This document shows positions 48,856 to 55,990 of a stretch of 64,000 nt of DNA, piece by piece. The notes beneath the pieces were generated by a model. The model was not told the origin of the DNA. It was given only the letters and a program-made list of their open reading frames with translations, and did no database searches. This DNA comes from CAWAYH01 sp963786195 (lineage in GTDB: Bacteria; Acidobacteriota; Vicinamibacteria; Vicinamibacterales; 2-12-FULL-66-21). The number at the start of each line of letters is the position of its first letter. Position 1 is the stretch's first letter. The position numbers were made by a program, and so were the translations under genes. Where the stretch lies: contig CAWAYH010000011.1 of assembly GCA_963786195.1 (NCBI GenBank), positions 434,001 to 498,000 of the forward strand. The letters run 5' to 3'.

Positions 48856-50124
48856 GTGTCCCTGTCCCTGAACATCCCCCAGGCGGTCGATCGGCTCTGC
48901 TATCGGTATCCATCCACCCTCGTCGATGTCGTGACGGAGCACGAGCCCGGCAAGCGGCTCGTCGCGGTCAAGAACGTGACGGTGAACGAGGACTTCTTCC
49001 AGGGACATTTTCCCGGCACGCCGCTGATGCCCGGCGTCCTCATGATCGAGACGCTGGCGCAGGTCGCCACGCTGCTCCTGGTCCAGGGGCCTGACGGAAA
49101 GCCCAACGGACACGCGTACCTGCGCGGAGTGGACGATGCGAAGTTCCGGCGGCAGGTGGTGCCGGGGGATCGGCTGCGGCTCGAAGTGACCGTCAGCGCG
49201 CGGCGATCCAAGCTCGCGCGCGCCCATGCCGTCGCGTCCATCGGTGGCGCGGTGGTGGCCGAAGCGCAGCTGCTGATGGCACTCGTCGCTGACACGACCG
49301 GGCACCGGCCAGGGGTCTCGATCGATTCGACCGCCATCGTGCATCCGGGAGCGCAACTGGGTGCGGGCTGTTCAGTGGGTCCCCACGCCATTGTCGGCGA
49401 GCACGTCCGCATCGGGCGGGACTGCAGGATTGGCGCGTCGAGCGTGGTCGATGGATGGACCACCATCGGCGACGGCAACGAGATCTTCCCGTTCGCGTCG
49501 ATCGGGTTGATTCCCCAGGATCTGAAGTTCCGGGGAGAGCACACGCGGCTCGTCATCGGGGCGCGCAATGTATTCCGGGAGTTCGTGACGATCCATCGCG
49601 GCACGGCGGGGGGCGGCGGGTTGACCGAGATCGGCGACCACAACGTCTTCATGGCCTACGCGCACGTCGCGCACGACTGTCACATCGGGAACCACACGAT
49701 CTTCGGGAACGCGGCGACGCTCGGCGGTCACGTGACCGTCGAGGACTTCGCGACCATCAGCGCCTTTTCGGGGGTCCATCAGTTCTGCCGCGTCGGGCAG
49801 CATGCGTTCATCGGCGGCTACTCGGTCGTGACGAAGGATGCGTTGCCGTACGCCAAGACGGTCGGCAACCGCGCCAGGATCTACGGTCTCAACACGATCG
49901 GCCTCGTCCGGCGGAAGTTCTCGCCGGATGCCATCGCGAAGCTGCGCCGCGCGTTCCGCTACCTGCTGCACTCCAACACGAGCCGCGCGCTCGTACAAAT
50001 CGAGCGGGAGCCATCGCTCCACTGCGGGGAAGTGCAGTACCTCGTCGAATTCATCCGGACGTCCAGCCGGGGCGTCGGCCTGCGCCGCCCGAGTCGAAGG
50101 CTGGAAGAACTAGTAGAAGAATAG
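48856..50124 (+). CDS. FabZ-LpxA fusion: 3-hydroxyacyl-ACP dehydratase plus UDP-GlcNAc acyltransferase
   Basis: 422 residues from GTG 48856. Residues 1-148 are a hot-dog dehydratase domain with the active-site pattern FFQGHFPGTPLMPGVLMIET (catalytic His and Glu), like FabZ. Residues 152-422 are a left-handed beta-helix LpxA (STAIVHPGAQLGAGCSVGPH, IGLIPQDLKFRGEHTRLVIG, FREFVTIHRGTAGGGGLTEI, the catalytic His in YAHVAHDCHIGNHTIFGNAA) and a helical C-terminus (KLRRAFRYLL). FabZ and LpxA compete for or share 3-hydroxyacyl-ACP, so fusion ties fatty-acid elongation to lipid A synthesis. Most bacteria have them as separate neighbouring genes. Confidence 0.94.
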   Translation: MSLSLNIPQAVDRLCYRYPSTLVDVVTEHEPGKRLVAVKNVTVNEDFFQGHFPGTPLMPGVLMIETLAQVATLLLVQGPDGKPNGHAYLRGVDDAKFRRQVVPGDRLRLEVTVSARRSKLARAHAVASIGGAVVAEAQLLMALVADTTGHRPGVSIDSTAIVHPGAQLGAGCSVGPHAIVGEHVRIGRDCRIGASSVVDGWTTIGDGNEIFPFASIGLIPQDLKFRGEHTRLVIGARNVFREFVTIHRGTAGGGGLTEIGDHNVFMAYAHVAHDCHIGNHTIFGNAATLGGHVTVEDFATISAFSGVHQFCRVGQHAFIGGYSVVTKDALPYAKTVGNRARIYGLNTIGLVRRKFSPDAIAKLRRAFRYLLHSNTSRALVQIEREPSLHCGEVQYLVEFIRTSSRGVGLRRPSRRLEELVEE

Positions 50125-50140
50125 GAGCGACGAGCCCGAA

Positions 50141-50257
50141 CGCTCGTTGCAAGGAGCGAGCGAGCGCGGCGAGCGAGCCACGCGATCGGAAGCGCGCCGG
50201 CGAAGCGGCGCGCGAGAGCGCGTGTATGGGAGTCCGAGGGGCAAAGCCCCTCGGATA
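50141..50257. repeat. structured dispersed repeat, copy B
   Basis: Same family as copy A. First hairpin CGCTCG...CGAGCG; main hairpin GCGCGCCG-GCGAAG-CGGCGCGC (50192-50213); end hairpin CCGAGGGGC-AAA-GCCCCTCGG (50234-50254). It lies after fabZ-lpxA and ends against the stop codon of the minus-strand lipoprotein gene. Confidence 0.93.
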
Positions 50258-50258
50258 A

Positions 50259-50675
50259 TTACGGATGCACGACCTGGACGGTGTAGTTCACCGGCCCCGC
50301 CGTCAGCGTGCCATTCGGATCGTGAACCCGCACGCACAGGTTCGCCTGGGTCTGTGTCGTCGCGGTCAGAAAACTCGCGGTCGTGGCGAGCGAGTTCGAC
50401 AGCACCGCGCTGCACACGGTGCCGTTGAACGTGCCGAGCTCGAAGCCGATCAGCGAGCCGATCGGCTCGATCGCCGTGATGGTCGCCGTCACGGAGCCGC
50501 CGGCCTGGGCGCCGAACGAGTGGGTGACTGCCCCGTTGAGATTCAGGGTCCCGCTGAACGTCTCGGTGACGGTCGGTTCGGGGGGCGTCGGGCGGGTAGT
50601 GTCGGGACCGTTATCGCATCCGCCGGCCACGAGGGCGGCGGCAAGCAGCAGTGTTGCAGTGAAAAGTCGGCGCAT
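50259..50675 (-). CDS. small lipoprotein of unknown function
   Basis: 138 residues. Start 50675 has GGAG six bases upstream. Signal peptide with lipobox (FTATLLLAAALVAGGCDNG, Cys+1). The mature part is a beta-rich domain (TVTETFSGTLNLNGAVTHSF, GGSVTATITAIEPIGSLIGF, LCVRVHDPNGTLTAGPVNYT) similar in pattern to PPC-like or Ig-like domains. It lies opposite to and between fabZ-lpxA and lpxI, breaking their direct contact. Probably outer-membrane anchored through LolCD. Confidence 0.82.
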   Translation of the reverse strand: MRRLFTATLLLAAALVAGGCDNGPDTTRPTPPEPTVTETFSGTLNLNGAVTHSFGAQAGGSVTATITAIEPIGSLIGFELGTFNGTVCSAVLSNSLATTASFLTATTQTQANLCVRVHDPNGTLTAGPVNYTVQVVHP

Positions 50676-50746
50676 CAGTTCTCCACGAGGCGTGTCCCAA
50701 ACCCCTATTGTAGCGCCTCTGATAGACTGACGCCGGGAAGGGGTTT

Positions 50747-51586
50747 TTGGCCGCAAGGATTGGTCTCATCGCCGGCAATGGCCGGTTTCCGTTTCTCGCA
50801 CTGCAGGGCGCCAGGAGCCTGGGTCACGACGTCACGGTGGTCGCGGTCAAGGAAGAAGCCTTCCCCGAGCTGGAAAGCGCGGCGCGGGACGCGGGGGCGG
50901 ACCTCCACTGGGTGTCGCTCGGCCACCTGGGTCGCTGCATCAAGATCCTGAAGGGCGCGGGCGTCTCCAGGGCAGTCATGGCCGGCCAGGTCCGGCACAC
51001 GAAGATCTTCTCAGGAATCATCCCCGATCTCACGCTGCTGTCGGTCCTCACGCGGCTGAAGGCCCGGAACACCGATGCGCTGATTGCGGCGGTTGCGGAC
51101 GTCATGCGCGACGAGGGGATCGAGCTGCTCAACTCCACGGTGTTTCTCGAACCGCTGCTGGCGCGTGAGGGGCAGCTGACCGACCGCGCCCCGACTGAAG
51201 AAGAAGCCGCGGATTTCGCGTTCGGCTATCGGATGGCGGACGCGATCGCCGGGCTCGACATCGGCCAGACGATCGCGGTGAAGCACAAGGCCGTCGTCGC
51301 GGTGGAGGCGATGGAGGGCACCGACGAGGTGATCGGTCGCGCGGGACACCTGGCGGGACCTGGCGTGCGGATCGTCAAGGTGGCGAAGCCGAAGCAGGAT
51401 ATGCGGTTCGATGTTCCGGTCATCGGGATCGCGACGATTCAGGCGATGCGGGTTGCCGGCGCGTCGGCGCTGTCGATCGATGCCGGCCGCACGCTCGTGC
51501 TCGAAGGGAACCAGGTGATCTCGTCCGCGAACGAAGCGAAGATTGCCATCGTGGGCCGCCCGCGTCAGGAGCAGCCCGTTGGGTGA
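50747..51586 (+). CDS. lpxI: UDP-2,3-diacylglucosamine pyrophosphatase LpxI
   Basis: 279 residues from a TTG start preceded by GGGAAGGGG. Formerly DUF1009: ARIGLIAGNGRFPFLALQGA, GVSRAVMAGQVRHTKIFSGI, LLNSTVFLEPLLAREGQLTD, DIGQTIAVKHKAVVAVEAME, GTDEVIGRAGHLAGPGVRIV, DVPVIGIATIQAMRVAGASA. Cleaves UDP-diacylglucosamine to lipid X in lipid A synthesis, replacing LpxH. Next to lpxA as in many LpxH-lacking Gram-negatives. Confidence 0.95.
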   Translation: MAARIGLIAGNGRFPFLALQGARSLGHDVTVVAVKEEAFPELESAARDAGADLHWVSLGHLGRCIKILKGAGVSRAVMAGQVRHTKIFSGIIPDLTLLSVLTRLKARNTDALIAAVADVMRDEGIELLNSTVFLEPLLAREGQLTDRAPTEEEAADFAFGYRMADAIAGLDIGQTIAVKHKAVVAVEAMEGTDEVIGRAGHLAGPGVRIVKVAKPKQDMRFDVPVIGIATIQAMRVAGASALSIDAGRTLVLEGNQVISSANEAKIAIVGRPRQEQPVG

Positions 51587-52523
51587 TTCGGTCGGCGATC
51601 CGTTGCGTGTCGCCGTCATCGGCGTCGGCCATCTCGGGAAACACCACGCCCGTATCCTCTCCGACCTCGAGGGCGTGCGTCTGGTCGCGGTCGTCGACAA
51701 GGTTCGCGAGCGTGCGGAGCAGGCTGCCGCGGCCACAGGCGCACAAGTGTTCACCGACAGCCGGGAGTTGTCCGTCGAGATCGACGCGATCACGGTAGCG
51801 GTGCCCACCGAGCTTCATCGGGAGATCGCGCTTCCGTTTCTCGAGCGCGGCGTCGCGGTCCTCGTCGAGAAGCCGATGGCTCGTTCGCTCGCGGAGGCCG
51901 ACGACATGATCGCGGCGGCACGCGCCTCGGGCGCGCCGCTGGCCGTGGGGCACACCGAGCGCTACAACCCCGCGGTGGCCGCGGTGCTGCCGCTCGTCAC
52001 GTCACCGCGGTTCATCGAGGTTCACAGGCTCGGCGTGTTCCCCGATCGCAGCCTCGACATCGATGTGGTGTTCGATCTGATGATCCACGATCTCGACATC
52101 ATCCTCTCGATGGTTCGTTCGGAAGTCGCATCGGTCGAAGCCGTCGGCGTGCCCGTGCTGACGCCGAAGTACGATATTGCGAACGCCCGCCTGCGGTTTG
52201 CCTCAGGGTGCATCGCGAATGTGACGGCGAGCCGCATCAGCCGTGATCGCGTGCGGAAGATCAGGTTCTTTCAGCCGGACGCGTACCTCTCGATTGATTA
52301 CGCCGCCCAGGAGGTCGAGGGATGGCGGCTCGTGCGGCGAAGCGGCGAGCGGCCGTCCATCGAGGGCGGCCCGATTCCCGTGGAACGCGATGAGCCGTTG
52401 AAGCGCGAGTTGGCCGATTTCGCCCGCGCGGCGCGCGAGCGCACGCCGCCGTTGGTCGATGGTGATGCGGGACGAAGGGCGCTTGCATTGGCCACGAAAA
52501 TTGCGGAGACGATGGAAAGTTAG
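51579..52523 (+). CDS. Gfo/Idh/MocA-family oxidoreductase
   Basis: About 314 residues. Rossmann fold VAVIGVGHLGKHHARILSDL (NAD-binding GxGxxG), AITVAVPTELHREIALPFLE, the EKP motif in VLVEKPMARSLAEADDMI, HTERYNPAVAAVLPL and the C-terminal domain with DLMIHDLDIILSMV. Start codon is uncertain (TTG 51579 overlapping the lpxI stop is preferred). Such oxidoreductases often sit in lpx operons. A GnnA-like role (UDP-GlcNAc 3-dehydrogenase) is possible, but no GnnB aminotransferase is nearby. Confidence 0.85.
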   Translation: MGDSVGDPLRVAVIGVGHLGKHHARILSDLEGVRLVAVVDKVRERAEQAAAATGAQVFTDSRELSVEIDAITVAVPTELHREIALPFLERGVAVLVEKPMARSLAEADDMIAAARASGAPLAVGHTERYNPAVAAVLPLVTSPRFIEVHRLGVFPDRSLDIDVVFDLMIHDLDIILSMVRSEVASVEAVGVPVLTPKYDIANARLRFASGCIANVTASRISRDRVRKIRFFQPDAYLSIDYAAQEVEGWRLVRRSGERPSIEGGPIPVERDEPLKRELADFARAARERTPPLVDGDAGRRALALATKIAETMES

Positions 52524-52583
52524 CTGAAGGTGCTGAAGGTGCTGAAGGTGCTGAAGGTGCTGGAGGTGCTGGAGGTGCTGGCA
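52524..52583. repeat. GGTGCTGAA 9-mer repeat, copy 2 (single arm)
   Basis: Six tandem 9-base units (GAAGGTGCT four times, then GAGGTGCTG twice) start directly after the oxidoreductase stop and end near the ubiD-like start. Only one arm is present, so no long hairpin forms. Confidence 0.92.
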
Positions 52584-52591
52584 GCTCGGAC

Positions 52592-54046
52592 ATGTACAAG
52601 GATCTGAACGATTTCATCGCGGCGCTCGAGCGGGAGCGCGAGCTCGCGCGCATTGGCGAGCCGGTGAGCCCCGATCTCGAGATCTGCGCGGTGACAGACC
52701 GGGCCTCGAAGTCACCGGGCGGCGGACCCGGGCTGCTGTTCGAGCGGCCCACCGGCTTCGACATCCCCGTCGCGATCAACCTCTTCGGCTCGATGAAGCG
52801 CATGTGCATGGCGCTCGGCGTGCGAAAGCTCGACGATCTGGCGCACGAGATCGAGGAGCTGACGACGCCGAAAGTCCCCGCCGGCATGCTGGACGCGTTG
52901 AAGATGCTCCCGGTCGTGAACCGTCTGCGCGATTTGATGCCGAAGACCGTCAGCGACGCGCCGTGCCAGGAGGTCGTTGAGAAGGACGGATCGCTCGAGA
53001 GCCTGCCGATCCTCAAGTGCTGGCCCGAGGACGGGGGCCGCTACATCACGTTCCCGCTGGTCTTCACGAAAGACCCCGAAACCGGCGCCAGGAACATCGG
53101 CACGTACCGGATGCAGGTCTTCGACGGCCGCTCGACGGGCATGCACTGGCAGCGTCACAAGGGCGGGGCGCAGCACTACCGTGTGGCCGAACGCCTCGGC
53201 AAGCCGCTGCCCGTCGCGGTCGCGCTGGGCCCCGACCCCGCGCTGGCCTACTCCGCGACGGCACCGATGCCAGAGGGCCTGGACGAACTGCTCCTGGCGG
53301 GGTTCCTGCGGCGCGAGCGCGTCGAGCTGGTGAAATGTGTGACGGTCGACCTCGAGGTGCCCGCGAACTCGCACATCGTGCTCGAAGGCTACGTCGAGCC
53401 CGGAGAGCGCAAACTCGAGGGGCCGTTCGGGGACCATACCGGCTTCTATTCCCACCCGGACGACTACCCGGTGTTCCACCTGACGTGCGTGACGCGCCGC
53501 ACGCGCCCCGTGTATCTCACGACGATCGTCGGTATTCCTCCGATGGAGGACTACTACCTCGGCACCGCGAGCGCGCGCATCTTTCTGCCGTTGATTCGGA
53601 AGACGCTCCCGGAAATCGTCGACATGCATTTTCCTGCGGCGGGGATCTTTCACAACGTTGTCCTCGTGTCGATCGACAAGCGGTACCCCGGGCACGCGCG
53701 CAAGATCATGAACGCGTTCTGGGGCCTGGGCCAGCTGATGTTCTCGAAGACCATCATCGTGGTCGACAAGGACGTCGACGTGCAGAACGAAGCCGAGGTC
53801 GCCTGGATCGTCGGCACCCACTACGATCCGCAGCGCGACATCCAGTTCACGCGTGGGCCGGTCGACGACCTCGAGGACGCGAGCGATCTGCCCGCGTTCG
53901 GCAGCAAGATGGGGATCGATGCCACGCGCAAGTGGAAGTCCGAGGGGTTCACCCGGCCGTGGCCGACGAAGATCGTGACGACGCCTGAGGCCGCGCGGAA
54001 GGCCGATCAAATGTGGGAGAGGATCAGCAAGGGATGGAAACCATGA
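52592..54046 (+). CDS. UbiD-family decarboxylase (menaquinone pathway)
   Basis: 484 residues. prFMN-dependent aromatic decarboxylase. MYKDLNDFIAALERERELAR at the N-terminus, NIGTYRMQVFDGRSTGMHWQ (prFMN/metal region), RHKGGAQHYRVAERLGKPLP, EGYVEPGERKLEGPFGDHTG with the catalytic Glu-Arg region, and DLPAFGSKMGIDATRKWKSE. Lying in the mqn cluster with a UbiX and a UbiA homologue, it probably decarboxylates the prenylated 1,4-dihydroxy-6-naphthoate. Stop overlaps the next start (ATGA). Confidence 0.92.
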   Translation: MYKDLNDFIAALERERELARIGEPVSPDLEICAVTDRASKSPGGGPGLLFERPTGFDIPVAINLFGSMKRMCMALGVRKLDDLAHEIEELTTPKVPAGMLDALKMLPVVNRLRDLMPKTVSDAPCQEVVEKDGSLESLPILKCWPEDGGRYITFPLVFTKDPETGARNIGTYRMQVFDGRSTGMHWQRHKGGAQHYRVAERLGKPLPVAVALGPDPALAYSATAPMPEGLDELLLAGFLRRERVELVKCVTVDLEVPANSHIVLEGYVEPGERKLEGPFGDHTGFYSHPDDYPVFHLTCVTRRTRPVYLTTIVGIPPMEDYYLGTASARIFLPLIRKTLPEIVDMHFPAAGIFHNVVLVSIDKRYPGHARKIMNAFWGLGQLMFSKTIIVVDKDVDVQNEAEVAWIVGTHYDPQRDIQFTRGPVDDLEDASDLPAFGSKMGIDATRKWKSEGFTRPWPTKIVTTPEAARKADQMWERISKGWKP

Positions 54047-55020
54047 CGGTGCTGGACGCGGTCGCCGAACGCGTCTCGCGGGGAGATTCGCTGACGGATG
54101 CCGACGCGCGCGCGATCCTGACGACCAGCGATTTGATCGCGGTCGGCATGCTCGCCGATGAGGTCCGAAGGAGGATGCACGGCCGGCGGACGACGTTCGT
54201 TCGCGTGTTCGAAGTGCACGTCGAAGCGCCGCCCGCCACGTTGCAGTCTGGTGTGCACGCCGGCGAGTACCGAATCGTGGGACAGCCGCGAAGTGAGGAT
54301 CAGGCAGTGGCGGCTGTCCTCGCGGTCGCGTCGCTGGTTGTAGGTCCGGCTAACCGCCTACGCCAAGGCTACGGCGGTCCGCCGAAGCTTCACGCGAATG
54401 CGGAAGCCGGACACTACAGTCCGACGCTGACTGGATTCACACTCGCCGATCTGTGGACATTGGCGCCGTCGGAAACAGCGTTGGGCGCGCTTGGCGCGAA
54501 GCTGCGCGAAGCCGGGCTGGAAGCGATCGCTGACGTCTCCCTGGACGGTCTGGACGACGTGGGTGCCGCTGTGAGGGCCGTCAGGCAGGCGGGTCTGGCG
54601 GCGCTGAGGCTGACGGTGAACACGCTGCCCGAGGGCAGCGACGAGCGAATCAGCACGGTCGAACGCGCCCGCGATCTGCAGGCGTCCATCGGCGGCTTCC
54701 GGGCATTTGCGCCGCTGCCCCGGACCGTGCCGGCGCACCAGCCCACGACCGGCTACGACGACGTCAAGCAGGTCGCGCTGGCCAGGCTCGTCGTGAACAA
54801 TATCGAATCCATTCAGGTCGACTGGCCGCTCTACGGACCGAAGCTCGCGCAGGTCGCGCTGACGTTCGGCGCGGACGACGTGGATGGTATCGCGGCATTC
54901 GACCCGGGCGTGCTCGGGACCCGGCGGAGCCCGATCGAGGAGATCAAAGGAAACATCCGCGCCGCGGCGCTCGACGCTGTCGAGCGAAACGGGCGATTCT
55001 CGGTTGTCGAATCATCGTGA
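54043..55020 (+). CDS. MqnE-like protein lacking the radical-SAM cysteines
   Basis: 325 residues from ATG 54043 (overlapping the previous stop). Both ends look like aminofutalosine synthase MqnE: N-terminal AVAERVSRGDSLTDADARAI, LTTSDLIAVGMLADEVRRRM and HGRRTTFVR; C-terminal TTGYDDVKQVALARLVVNNI, PLYGPKLAQVALTFGADDVD and RSPIEEIKGNIRAAALDAVE. The CxxxCxxC iron-sulfur motif expected just after HGRRTTFVR is absent, and the whole protein has no cysteine. The barrel middle is rebuilt, and residues about 102-116 (ANRLRQGYGGPPKLH) come from a palindromic repeat. It cannot be an active radical-SAM enzyme as read. It may be a structural partner or a reshaped enzyme. A true MqnE would have to be elsewhere. 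Confidence 0.75.
   Translation: MTVLDAVAERVSRGDSLTDADARAILTTSDLIAVGMLADEVRRRMHGRRTTFVRVFEVHVEAPPATLQSGVHAGEYRIVGQPRSEDQAVAAVLAVASLVVGPANRLRQGYGGPPKLHANAEAGHYSPTLTGFTLADLWTLAPSETALGALGAKLREAGLEAIADVSLDGLDDVGAAVRAVRQAGLAALRLTVNTLPEGSDERISTVERARDLQASIGGFRAFAPLPRTVPAHQPTTGYDDVKQVALARLVVNNIESIQVDWPLYGPKLAQVALTFGADDVDGIAAFDPGVLGTRRSPIEEIKGNIRAAALDAVERNGRFSVVESS
54348..54392 (+). repeat. palindromic repeat within the MqnE-like gene
   Basis: Near-palindrome ACCGCC-TAC-GCC-AA-GGC-TAC-GGCGGT (54353-54378) followed by CCGCCGAAGC. It resembles REP-like sequences commonly dispersed between genes in various bacteria. Here it is read in frame as NRLRQGYGGPPKL. No second copy is in this window. Confidence 0.65.
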
Positions 55021-55030
55021 TCGCGTATTC

Positions 55031-55828
55031 ATGTCTTCCATTCGTCTTGGCGCTGTCGATTACCTGAACGCGCGTCCGCTCGTCTACGGGCTGGAGCTCA
55101 GAACCGATCGCTTCTCCCTGCGCTTCGACGTGCCATCGAAGTGCGCGGCGCTGTTGCACGAGGGATCCATTGACGTCGGCATGATCCCGTCCATCGAGTA
55201 CCTGCGGGGTCGCGCGCCGTACCTGGTCGTGCCCGGCCTCGGCATCGTGTCTGACGGACAGGTCGCTTCGGTTGCGGTGTTCAGCCGTGAGCCGATCGAC
55301 CGCGTCCGATCGATCGCCGTTGACACGAGCTCCCGCACGTCGGCTGCACTGCTGCGCGTGCTGAGCTACGAGGCATTCGGAATCGATCCGGAGTTCGTGC
55401 CGATGCAGCCCGCGATCGACGAGATGCTGCGGCGGTGCGACGCCGCCCTGGTCATCGGCGATTCCGCGCTCTTCCTGGATCACGACGCCGCGGGCCTGCT
55501 GAAGATCGATCTCGGGGAGACCTGGACCAGGCTGACCGGGCTGCCGTTCGTCTGGGCGTTCTGGGCCGGACGGCCCGAAGCCCTGGCGCCGGACGCCGCG
55601 GCTGCGCTCGTCGCGGCCCGTGACGCCGGAGTGGCCGATTCGGATCGCGTGGCCGCCTCCTACTGCACTCCGGAGCGGGTGGAACGCGGGCAACGTTACT
55701 TGAGAGAGAATATCCAGTACACGCTCGGCGACCGGGAAGAAGCGGGAATCCGGACATACTACGAACTGGCGGCGAAACACGGCGCGGTCGAGGCCGTGAG
55801 CGCGCTGAGCTTTTATCCGCGGGCCTAG
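55031..55828 (+). CDS. mqnA: chorismate dehydratase MqnA
   Basis: 265 residues. First step of the futalosine menaquinone pathway: chorismate to 3-enolpyruvyl-benzoate. Periplasmic-binding-protein-like fold in the cytoplasm. IRLGAVDYLNARPLVYGLEL, GSIDVGMIPSIEYLRGR, SIAVDTSSRTSAALLRVLSY, ALVIGDSALFLDHD, TGLPFVWAFWAGRPEAL and YFTL-like RENIQYTLGDREEAGIRTYY. The start 10 bases after the MqnE-like gene gives the normal N-terminus. Confidence 0.95.
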   Translation: MSSIRLGAVDYLNARPLVYGLELRTDRFSLRFDVPSKCAALLHEGSIDVGMIPSIEYLRGRAPYLVVPGLGIVSDGQVASVAVFSREPIDRVRSIAVDTSSRTSAALLRVLSYEAFGIDPEFVPMQPAIDEMLRRCDAALVIGDSALFLDHDAAGLLKIDLGETWTRLTGLPFVWAFWAGRPEALAPDAAAALVAARDAGVADSDRVAASYCTPERVERGQRYLRENIQYTLGDREEAGIRTYYELAAKHGAVEAVSALSFYPRA

Positions 55829-55830
55829 AT

Positions 55831-55978
55831 CGCCCGAGCGAGCATGGCGAGCGAGCCAGGCGAGCGGAGCGCGCCGGCGCCCTTCGACTTCGCTCAGGGC
55901 GTGGTGAGCATAGTCGAACCACGAAGCGGCGCGCGAGAGAGCGTGTCGGGGAGTCCGAGGGGCAAAGCCCCTCGGATA
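55831..55978. repeat. structured dispersed repeat, copy C, with a second repeat inserted in its hairpin loop
   Basis: Same family as copies A and B: GAGCGAGCCAGGCGAGCGGA, main stem GCGCGCCG / CGGCGCGC, GAGAGAGCGTGTCG, and end hairpin CCGAGGGGC-AAA-GCCCCTCGG (55955-55975). The GCGAAG loop of the main hairpin is split by about 43 bases (55880-55922). Confidence 0.93.
55880..55922. repeat. inserted repeat with inverted ends TTCGACT...AGTCGAA
   Basis: About 43 bases beginning CCCTTCGACTTCGCTCAGGG and ending GCATAGTCGAACCAC. Its ends are 7-bp inverted repeats. It resembles a REP-like sequence known between genes in many bacteria. It lies exactly in the loop of the host repeat's hairpin. Confidence 0.8.
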
Positions 55979-55990
55979 AGACGGATCACG

